From NCBI GenBank assembly GCA_018384055.1, contig JAHAZL010000089.1:1-17697 (forward strand): a stretch of 17,697 bases of DNA, read 5' to 3'. Below, piece after piece: positions 7,142 to 13,431 of the stretch. The notes under the pieces were generated by a model. The model worked only from the letters and a program-made list of their open reading frames with translations. It did not search any database and was not told the origin of the DNA. The translations under genes were made by a program, and so were the position numbers. Position 1 is the first letter of the stretch. Every line of letters starts with the position of its first letter. Origin of the DNA: Treponema sp. (GTDB lineage Bacteria; Spirochaetota; Spirochaetia; Treponematales; Treponemataceae).

Positions 7142-7435
7142 ATGATAAATCAAGAAAATGAAGAAATGCTTGTGAACCTTGCGGAACTTTTCAAGGTTTT
7201 CGGAGATTCAACAAGAATAAAGATTCTGTATGCACTTCTTGAAAAGGAAATGAACGTTACGGAAATTTCAGAGGCCCTTAACATGACGCAGCCGGCCATA
7301 AGCCAGCAGCTTAGGATTTTAAAATCCAGCGGCCTTGTTAAGTTCAGGAAGGAAGGAAAGTCTGCGGTTTACTATCCGTCGGATGAACATGTAAAGATAA
7401 TCCTTAATATAGGAATCGAGCATCTTGGAGACTGA
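7142..7435 (+). CDS. ArsR/SmtB-family zinc/cadmium-responsive repressor
   Basis: Metal-sensing repressor of 97 residues with the ArsR winged helix: FGDSTRIKILYAL (about 20-32), then TEISEALNMTQPAISQQLRIL as the recognition helices and GLVKFRKEGKSAVYYP as the wing. The alpha-3 ELCVCDL arsenic/cadmium site is absent. The C-terminal helix carries D81, H83, H94 and D97, the D-x-H-x10-H-x2-(H/E/D) pattern of the alpha-5 zinc site known from SmtB and CzrA. The start at 7142 is preferred to an upstream ATG at 7106, because that one lies inside the -35 and its extension would be encoded by the operator. No Shine-Dalgarno is present. The ATPase gene follows on the same strand. Zinc is the likely inducer, by family and context. 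Confidence 0.9.
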   Translation: MINQENEEMLVNLAELFKVFGDSTRIKILYALLEKEMNVTEISEALNMTQPAISQQLRILKSSGLVKFRKEGKSAVYYPSDEHVKIILNIGIEHLGD

Positions 7436-7453
7436 AGTCTGAATTGATGTTAT

Positions 7454-7556
7454 GGATTGCCACGTCGCTAACGCTCCTCGCAATGACGTAGAGGGCGCTT
7501 TGCTTGCAATGATGTAGGGTGCTTTGCTTGCAATAACGTGGGAGAGTGCTGGCGTT
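7454..7556. repeat. Dispersed palindromic repeat (HCEERSDVAI type) followed by three degenerate tandem units
   Basis: 7454-7488 reads GGATTGCCACGTCGC then CTCCTCGCAATGACG, with ATTGC and GCAAT arms. Its reverse strand translates to VIARSVSDVAI, close to the HCEERSDVAI peptide that marks a repeat family found in many unrelated bacterial genomes. It is followed by three degenerate units starting GCAATGACGTAG (7480-7505), GCAATGATGTAG (7506-7529) and GCAATAACGTGG (7530-7556), the first two ending GCTTTGCTT. The element lies between arsR and the ATPase gene they form a unit with. No gene is seen here. Confidence 0.75.
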
Positions 7557-7586
7557 GAGGTTTGTAAAAAAAACAGGAGTTAAATT

Positions 7587-9542
7587 ATGGGTTGCTGTGA
7601 ACTCGATCACGAACATGAAGAACATGGACATGGACATGAAGAAGAAATGTCTTTGAAGAAAATAATTCTTTCGGCACTTTTATTTGCGGCGGGAATTGTA
7701 GTTGAAAAATTTATCGCACCTTCTGCCGGCGATAATGTGCAGATGGTTCGTGGGATTTTCCTGGCCCTTTATTTTGGTTCCTACATCCTTTGCGGACTTC
7801 CTGTAATCCGCGAGGCCGTAGAAGGACTTTCAAAGGGAAAATGTTTTGGCGAAGCTTTCCTTATGGCTTTGGCTACAATCGGTGCAGTTGCAATAGGTGA
7901 AACTATGGAAGCCTGTGCCGTAATGATTCTGTTTCAGCTTGGGGAATATCTTGAGGACAAGGCCTCTGACAAAACAAAGGATACAATCGAAGAACTTCTG
8001 GACATTCGTCCTGACACCGCATGTGTGATTCGCGGCGGAAAGGAAGTTGTGATTGATGCCGACGATGTTGAAGTCGGTGAGACCATCATCGTAAAGCCTG
8101 GAGAACTTGTTCCTCTTGATGGAATTGTTTCCAAAGGTTCAACAATGGTTGATACAAGTGCCCTTACAGGCGAAAGCGTTCCAAGGGAAATCGGCGAGGG
8201 TGAAGAAATCCTCAGCGGCTTTGTAAATGCAAGGGCTGTAATTGAAATCAAGGTAACAAAGGAATTCGGCGAAAGCACCGTTTCTAAAATCCTGGACCTC
8301 ATTGAAAATGCCCAGGGTAAAAAAGCCAGTACCGAAAAATTCATCACACGATTTGCAAAGGTTTACACTCCAATCGTATGTATTCTTGCCGTAGCTGTTG
8401 CAGTTGTTCCGCCTACAATTCTTGGATGGAACGAAAATTTCAGGACGTGGCTTTACCGTGCCTGCGAAATGCTTGTTGTCTCTTGTCCTTGCGCCCTTGT
8501 AATTTCTGTACCTCTCAGTTTCTTTGCTGGAATCGGACGTGGGGGAAAAGACGGAATACTTGTGAAAGGTTCAAGCTATCTTGAATTTTTGTCCCGTGCA
8601 GAAACAGTTGCCTTTGATAAGACTGGAACTTTGACAAAGGGAGTTTATGAAGTTACTGCCGTTGAAGTTGCCGAAGGCTGCAGTCTTTCTAAGGATGAAC
8701 TTGCAGCTCTTGTAACTCACGCAGAATACTACAGTGATCATCCGGTTTCAAAGTCGCTGAAGAATTTCCACACTTGTGAAAACTGCGGAAAACTTACGGT
8801 GGAAGAAGCAGAAGAAATCAGCGGACACGGAATAAAGTGCATTGTAGACGGAAAAAAAGTTCTTGCAGGAAACAAAAAACTTATGCTCCTTGAAAAGGTT
8901 CTGGGGTTTAATGAAAACATTGACTCCGAAAAGAAGTCGGCAGGTTCAGTTGTTTATGTTGCTGTTGACGGTGTGTTTGCCGGAAAAATCATTGTCAGTG
9001 ATGTGGTAAAGGAAAATGCAAAGTCTGCAATAGAAAAAATCCATAATGTTGGAATTCCAACAACTGTAATGCTTACAGGAGACACAAAGGACAATGCACA
9101 GGCCATTGCAGATTCCATTGGAATTGATGAAGTCCGTGCAGAACTTCTTCCTCAGGGCAAGGTTGAAGAAATCGAAAGATTCATGGGAAACCGTAATGGT
9201 GGAACAGTAGTCTTTGTGGGAGACGGAATCAACGATGCTCCGGTCCTTACAAGAAGCGATGTTGGAATTGCAATGGGTGCCATGGGAAGTGATTCCGCCA
9301 TTGAAGCGGCAGACATAGTCATCATGGATGACAACATCGAGAATGTTGCACTTGCAATCAAGCTTGCAAAGAAGACGATGATAAATGTTAAGCAGAACAT
9401 TGCATTCAGCATTGCGGTAAAGGTTGCAATCCTAGGATTGTGCGCATGCGGTTTTGTGAACATGTGGCTTGCAGTCTTCGGTGATGTTGGTGTGTGCCTT
9501 CTTACAATATTGAACAGCATCAGGCTGTTGAAAAAGAAATAG
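7587..9542 (+). CDS. P1B-type heavy-metal (Zn2+/Cd2+/Pb2+) efflux ATPase
   Basis: Membrane pump of 651 residues that exports divalent metals using ATP. Visible in order: a His-rich N-terminus (six His in residues 8-17) in place of an HMA domain; TGES (194-197) of the actuator domain; the intramembrane metal site CPC (300-302); the phosphorylated DKTGT (D344); the P1B-specific HP pair (385-386); TGD near 497-499; GDGINDAP (545-552); K612 in the NIAFSIAVK helix and D633 in the last helix, the residues that mark the zinc/cadmium/lead group rather than copper. An AGGAG site precedes the ATG. It follows arsR with 151 bases between, filled by a repeat, and is presumably derepressed with arsR by zinc or cadmium. 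The lack of an HMA domain shortens it compared with ZntA. Likely a ZntA/CadA equivalent. Confidence 0.95.
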   Translation: MGCCELDHEHEEHGHGHEEEMSLKKIILSALLFAAGIVVEKFIAPSAGDNVQMVRGIFLALYFGSYILCGLPVIREAVEGLSKGKCFGEAFLMALATIGAVAIGETMEACAVMILFQLGEYLEDKASDKTKDTIEELLDIRPDTACVIRGGKEVVIDADDVEVGETIIVKPGELVPLDGIVSKGSTMVDTSALTGESVPREIGEGEEILSGFVNARAVIEIKVTKEFGESTVSKILDLIENAQGKKASTEKFITRFAKVYTPIVCILAVAVAVVPPTILGWNENFRTWLYRACEMLVVSCPCALVISVPLSFFAGIGRGGKDGILVKGSSYLEFLSRAETVAFDKTGTLTKGVYEVTAVEVAEGCSLSKDELAALVTHAEYYSDHPVSKSLKNFHTCENCGKLTVEEAEEISGHGIKCIVDGKKVLAGNKKLMLLEKVLGFNENIDSEKKSAGSVVYVAVDGVFAGKIIVSDVVKENAKSAIEKIHNVGIPTTVMLTGDTKDNAQAIADSIGIDEVRAELLPQGKVEEIERFMGNRNGGTVVFVGDGINDAPVLTRSDVGIAMGAMGSDSAIEAADIVIMDDNIENVALAIKLAKKTMINVKQNIAFSIAVKVAILGLCACGFVNMWLAVFGDVGVCLLTILNSIRLLKKK

Positions 9543-9558
9543 AGTCAAATAGTAATAT

Positions 9559-9656
9559 AAAAATGCTCTCGCAGAGAACTGTGCCAAGCCTGCTCCAGAG
9601 AATGCTTCGCATTCAAGTCGCAGTTTGTCACAAACCTCTGCTACGCATTTTTTTTT
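9559..9656 (+). repeat. Large imperfect palindrome ending in a T9 run; structured element or terminator
   Basis: Nested arms pair: AAAAATGC (9559-9566) with GCATTTTT (9645-9652), GCAGAG (9571-9576) with CTCTGC (9636-9641), and AACTG (9577-9581) with CAGTT (9621-9625). Inside are two short hairpins, GAATGC/GCATTC around TTC (9600-9614) and GTTTG/CAAAC around TCA (9623-9635). Nine T follow (9648-9656). This could terminate the ATPase transcript, or be a small mobile or regulatory element. The family is not recognised. Confidence 0.6.
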
Positions 9657-9808
9657 ATGACGTACTTGTTTTATTTCATTCTCAGACGCTTAGACGAAAA
9701 AAAGTTGATGATATCAAGTATAAAAAGCACGCCTGCATCACCTTGCGTACGAGATTTAAAGAGTAAAATCAGCTCCTGTTGGGAAATGTTAGATATCTCT
9801 TTGCCCCT
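9657..9808. other. Rest of the intergenic stretch before pth
   Basis: Together with the palindrome, this completes the 301-base gap between the ATPase gene and pth. Both strands were read: no ribosome site leads into a sensible frame, no tRNA-like cloverleaf is present and no strong hairpin is seen. A frame crossing from the end of the ATPase gene has no start signal and an arbitrary composition. Nothing else is supported here except the pth promoter at its end. Confidence 0.5.
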
Positions 9809-9837
9809 GTGACATTCCTGGAGAAATCAACTAAAAT
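9809..9837 (+). promoter_or_regulatory. Predicted promoter of pth, placed for a leaderless transcript
   Basis: GTGACA (9809-9814) and TAAAAT (9832-9837) are spaced by 17 bases, each five of six to consensus. The -10 ends six bases before the ATG at 9844, so the predicted first base of the mRNA is the A of that ATG. Confidence 0.65.
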
Positions 9838-9843
9838 GATCTT

Positions 9844-10494
9844 ATGATTCAGTTAGTTGCTTTTTTGGGAAATTACGGAAAGGAATACGAAGATACAAGG
9901 CACAATGCGGGGTGGCTTTTTGAAGCTGCCTTGCCTTTTGCAAACAAATTATCATGGCAGTCAAAATACAAGGCTGAGTTCTGCTGCGTTGACTATGATG
10001 TGTTTGCAGCATGGCTTAAGGATGCGGGTCTCATAAAGGAAAGGGATAACGGTACTCTTCCGATTCCAGACTGCGCACCAAAGAAAATTTATTTCATGAA
10101 GCCAATGACCTACATGAATTTGAGCGGTCAGGCAATCGGGGAGGCTGCACGCTTTTTCAAGATTCCGGCTTCAGATGTTCTTGTTGTTCATGATGAAATT
10201 GAACTTCCTTTGGGTACTGTAGGTCTCAAATGGTCCGGTGGTCTTGGCGGTCATAATGGACTTCGTTCAACCAAGGAAACTTTTGGGACACCGGACTTTT
10301 GGAGGATCCGCATCGGAGTTGGAAAACCTGCCAATGGAAATGTTGCCGACTATGTCCTCGGGTCATTTACAAGCGATGAAAAAATCACACTGTCGCAGAT
10401 CTTTACAATGATGCATCCAATGTTTGCAAAATTTCTGACGATAAAGGATGCCACAAACCTTCAGAAGGAATGGAACAAAAAGAAGCTTATTTAA
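9844..10494 (+). CDS. pth: Peptidyl-tRNA hydrolase with an internal insertion
   Basis: Cytoplasmic enzyme that releases tRNA from prematurely ended peptidyl-tRNA. Conserved residues are present: N10 (FLGNYG), catalytic H20 in TRHNAGW, N92 in MNLSG, D117 in VVHDEIELPLG, and the GGLGGHNGLRS block. The protein has 216 residues against about 190 for typical Pth; the extra length is a segment of roughly 30 residues (about 48-80, including WLKDAGLIKERDNG) between the first strands and FMKPMTYMN. No Shine-Dalgarno is seen. The 3' end converges with the LPP20-like gene, with 12 bases between stop codons and no clear terminator. Confidence 0.95.
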   Translation: MIQLVAFLGNYGKEYEDTRHNAGWLFEAALPFANKLSWQSKYKAEFCCVDYDVFAAWLKDAGLIKERDNGTLPIPDCAPKKIYFMKPMTYMNLSGQAIGEAARFFKIPASDVLVVHDEIELPLGTVGLKWSGGLGGHNGLRSTKETFGTPDFWRIRIGVGKPANGNVADYVLGSFTSDEKITLSQIFTMMHPMFAKFLTIKDATNLQKEWNKKKLI

Positions 10495-10506
10495 ACATTT
10501 TTGCGG

Positions 10507-11493
10507 TTAAAATGCTTCTTCAATTTTTACAGCCAGCTCTTTTTTCAATTCCTCAGCAATTGTAGGAAATGCTTTTTTTTGTGCCTGTGGTAATGAAAAA
10601 CTGGATGTCTTTCCCCACGAGTTTTGATAGGTGAAATAAATTTCATCCTTTTTATTATCACTTAGTATGATGGATATCTCAGGGAAGATCGAAGTGATTT
10701 CATCTGCAGTTTTTTTATTGCTGTTGATTACAATTCTTAATAGTGATTGAGCATTGTTTGCAACTGGTATGAATCCATTTTGCTTAAATGCCTCAATAAC
10801 TTTTGATGAAATGAAATTTTCATAATCCCCTTCTGTCTGGATTTTGAAAGTTACATGTGTTGAATAAAGACTTTCGAGTTCTTCATTAGATGAAATGTCC
10901 GATATGATAGTTCTGAATTCCTTTTTCTTTTCTGGAAGAACTAGAAATCCTTCTGAAAGCAATTGAATATATTCATTGCCCGATTGTTTTGCTTTTTTCA
11001 GATATTTGTAACGAAGCACTGGATTATTGGTTTTTTTTGCGAAATTCAGCATTGATTTGTATTTGTTCTCTGCTTCTAAAAGATCATTTTCCACATATTG
11101 CCAAAATGTGGTTCTTTCAATATAGGCTGCTATGTAATAAGTTTTTTTCTTTTTGTTGTAAAAACTTTCAGAATATTCAACTGCAGAAAGATTCTTTTCA
11201 GAAAAAATTTTCACATTTTGATTCAATTCCTGTTCTTTTTGCGTTTCTTTTCCATTGTTTCTCATACTGGAGGTTGCTTCTGTACTTACTACAACTTGAG
11301 AACCAAAGTATTCTGCTATCTGTGCCATGGCATTTGCTTTTGCGTTTTCAATTGTAAATCCAGATCCAGTTCTTGCAATGTATGTTTCTCTTGGATATAC
11401 AGATTCAGGATTATCAATCCACGCTGGAATTTTTGCAGCAAAACAAAGTATTGTCCGTATGATTAATATTGTTGATAAAATAATTCTTTTCAT
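10507..11493 (-). CDS. Exported LPP20-domain protein (last gene of the envelope operon)
   Basis: Predicted periplasmic or outer-surface protein of 328 residues. Residues 1-20 look like a signal peptide (hydrophobic, ending CFAA). About 21-140 fit the LPP20 domain: IPAWIDNP, then YIARTGSGFTIENAKANAMAQIAEYF, then KKKTYYIAAYIERTTFWQYV. LPP20-type domains occur in outer-membrane lipoproteins such as Helicobacter Lpp20 and the flagellar protein FlgP, with no enzymatic role. Cys17 has Leu at -1, a poor lipobox, so lipidation is uncertain. A helical linker (about 135-170) and a second alpha/beta domain (about 185-328) of unknown type follow. The ATG overlaps the preceding stop as ATGA. The precise role is unknown. 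Confidence 0.75.
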   Translation of the reverse strand: MKRIILSTILIIRTILCFAAKIPAWIDNPESVYPRETYIARTGSGFTIENAKANAMAQIAEYFGSQVVVSTEATSSMRNNGKETQKEQELNQNVKIFSEKNLSAVEYSESFYNKKKKTYYIAAYIERTTFWQYVENDLLEAENKYKSMLNFAKKTNNPVLRYKYLKKAKQSGNEYIQLLSEGFLVLPEKKKEFRTIISDISSNEELESLYSTHVTFKIQTEGDYENFISSKVIEAFKQNGFIPVANNAQSLLRIVINSNKKTADEITSIFPEISIILSDNKKDEIYFTYQNSWGKTSSFSLPQAQKKAFPTIAEELKKELAVKIEEAF

Positions 11494-12614
11494 TTCTTTC
11501 TGAATTCTGCCCTGATTTTCTTTGCGTTTTCATTGGAAGTTACTGGGATCATGAGATAAAAGTTGTTGTAACCATTTTTAAAATTTATTTGACCTTTCCA
11601 GTTGATTTTCTGTACATGCTTTATCTCTTGATTTGCAAAACGAGCATTTACTGAAAGAATATTATCGCCATAGGAATAGCTGCCAGAATTTGAATAGATG
11701 TGTTTATTCCCTTTTGTATCTTCTGAAATAACTGTAATCGTACATTCAGTTTGTGAGGTAAACTTTACAGAGTAACTGTCATACTTTGATCCATTTTCAA
11801 ATTCGGTGACATAAGTTTCCTTTGCAAATGGATTTTGCTGTTTTGCCTTTGCGTAGGCTTCAGCCTCTTTAGCCTTCTTATCTGCCAGAATTTTTTGATT
11901 TCTTTCAAATTCTGCTTTTTCCTGTGCTTCTTTTCTTGCTTTCTCTTCAGCAACTATCTTAGCTTGTTTCTCTGCCATTTCGGAACGCTCTGCTTCAAGT
12001 TTAGAGTTTTCCAAGGCAACTGCTTTATTTTTTTCAGCTTGCGTTTCAGCGGTTTTTTTGTCTTCTGCAAGGGCTGATTTGCCTTCTTGTGTCGGTTTAA
12101 CTTTAAGTTGTTTGAGTATTGGTGAAACGCAATCATAGTGCGCTTGAAGTACATAACTTTCCGCAGACTCGTAAGTTTTAGGTGAAGAGAACATTCCTAT
12201 AATTGTTCCTTTTTCAACATTAAATATAGTGATGTTGATAGAATAGGATCCACTTGGAAGTCTTGTTGTCTTAATATTTACAACTTCTTTTGCTTTTACA
12301 AGTTTCCCGATTTCTATGGATTGAGAATCATCATAAATTCCAGATTCAAGTTGCTTTTGAACTTTCAAAATATTCTTTGCTTCTGCAAGGTCTATGCAGT
12401 CGAAACCTCCATAACATTGAAGGGAGGAAATAAGATTTGCCTTGATTTTATCAGTTATCCATATATCACTTTTGTCGAAAAATCCGTTTTCCAGAGTGCT
12501 TTCGGCAAACATTATAGTATGATTTTCACCGCCTTCACCAACGTAGAAGGAAGATTCGGCATGTATCAAGCAAAGAGAAAATATGTAAAACAAAAATAAA
12601 GCAAATCTTTTCAT
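11490..12614 (-). CDS. Exported CsgG/LpoB-like protein with coiled coil and C-terminal beta domain
   Basis: Unrecognised protein of 374 residues with three parts. Residues 1-19 are a signal peptide (CLIHA before ES). About 45-172 resemble the CsgG/LpoB fold: DKIKANLISSLQ, FDCIDLAEAKNILKVQKQLE, SIEIGKLVKAKEVVNIKT, SYSINITIFNVEKG. About 178-260 are almost entirely Lys/Glu/Ala/Gln, a long charged helix or coiled coil as in TolA-like stalks. About 262-374 are beta-rich (SGSYSYGDNILSVNARF). CsgG is an outer-membrane secretion pore and LpoB activates a penicillin-binding protein; neither role can be assigned here. A GAGGT site precedes the start, six bases after the previous stop. Reading the same strand, it is third of four genes. 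Confidence 0.7.
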   Translation of the reverse strand: MKRFALFLFYIFSLCLIHAESSFYVGEGGENHTIMFAESTLENGFFDKSDIWITDKIKANLISSLQCYGGFDCIDLAEAKNILKVQKQLESGIYDDSQSIEIGKLVKAKEVVNIKTTRLPSGSYSINITIFNVEKGTIIGMFSSPKTYESAESYVLQAHYDCVSPILKQLKVKPTQEGKSALAEDKKTAETQAEKNKAVALENSKLEAERSEMAEKQAKIVAEEKARKEAQEKAEFERNQKILADKKAKEAEAYAKAKQQNPFAKETYVTEFENGSKYDSYSVKFTSQTECTITVISEDTKGNKHIYSNSGSYSYGDNILSVNARFANQEIKHVQKINWKGQINFKNGYNNFYLMIPVTSNENAKKIRAEFRKK

Positions 12615-12620
12615 GTAGTA

Positions 12621-13385
12621 TTACCTCACGCCGTTGATTCCGTCGTCTTCAATTTCTTCAACCTTTGCATTTTTGAAATCTATAACAACAGGTTCCTTGT
12701 TTGTTATGATTGATTCCTTAAGCTTTGATGTGAGGACTTCTTTAAGGAATTTAGTCTGATCGTCGTTGTCAGGAACATCATCCATTGCTGCTGCCATCTG
12801 ACGGTCGAAATTCTTTTTGTTGATACTGAAAACAACGTAATATGTATATTCAATATCGTAGTCAGATAGTTTTTCAGGTGTCTTTACATCTGTTTTTGGA
12901 GTTCTGGTTTTAACCCAGTAATCAGCTTCTTTCATAAGTCCATTAAGTGTAAGGTTTGTCATGCTGGCAGAATAAATCTTTGCCTTGCGTTCCTTTGTCT
13001 GACTGTCAGCCTGTACTGCTTTCAATTCTGACTCTACGGTTTGTGCAACTGTCTGCTCAATTGCAGCTGATACTTCAGCTCTAGCATCAACCTGGTCAGT
13101 CCAAGTTTTTAAGAAATCAAGATCATTTCCTTTGTTAAAGAGAACGAAAATCTTGTCTTCGGATTGATCAATCTCCAAAGACTTGTAGACTTTACGTATT
13201 GCTCCATCACTTACAGCCTTTACCCATCCAGGTACTTCGGATCCAAGGGCTTTTCCTTTGTAGTCAATTACTTCTGGAGTTCCAATATTCATAACTGGAT
13301 CTTTGCCCTTGAGTTGTGCCGAGGCAACCGAAAGAATTGAGCCAATAAGGGTCATTACTAAAATGTTTTTCTTTGATAGTTTCAT
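12621..13385 (-). CDS. Exported LPP20-like protein
   Basis: Predicted exported protein of 254 residues, second in the operon. Residues 1-23 are a signal peptide (SVASA before QL). The mature part follows the same plan as the last gene of the operon: VPGWVKAV (51-58), an Ala-rich helix ARAEVSAAIEQTVAQTV (101-117), SASMTNLTLNGL with DYWVKT (139-160), then YTYYVVFSINKKNFDRQM (180-197). This suggests a divergent LPP20-type domain; the match is by pattern only. No cysteine is available for lipidation. The open frame starts four codons earlier, but that ATG lies in the ribosome site GGAGGAG, so MKLSKKN at 13385 is the better start. Function unknown. Confidence 0.7.
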   Translation of the reverse strand: MKLSKKNILVMTLIGSILSVASAQLKGKDPVMNIGTPEVIDYKGKALGSEVPGWVKAVSDGAIRKVYKSLEIDQSEDKIFVLFNKGNDLDFLKTWTDQVDARAEVSAAIEQTVAQTVESELKAVQADSQTKERKAKIYSASMTNLTLNGLMKEADYWVKTRTPKTDVKTPEKLSDYDIEYTYYVVFSINKKNFDRQMAAAMDDVPDNDDQTKFLKEVLTSKLKESIITNKEPVVIDFKNAKVEEIEDDGINGVR

Positions 13386-13431
13386 ATACTCCTCCATTTA
13401 TAGTGTTTTGCTAGAAACATACATTTATATC

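Noticed and set aside
7480..7556. Possible CRISPR array from three repeated units
   Set aside because: The units are adjacent without unique spacers and diverge from one another; no cas genes are present.
7404..7637. Minus-strand reading frame containing VIARSVSDVAI
   Set aside because: It reads through a dispersed repeat and overlaps the ends of arsR and the ATPase gene; such peptides are a known artefact of this repeat type, and there is no ribosome site.
9571..9641. Possible tRNA-like cloverleaf
   Set aside because: The arms and hairpins suggest a branched fold, but there is no anticodon arm of the right size, no T-loop GTTCGA-type motif and no D-loop GG.
9494..9766. Plus-strand frame across the ATPase gene end and the large palindrome
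   Set aside because: It begins inside the ATPase gene, has no ribosome site and its composition follows the palindrome; not a gene.
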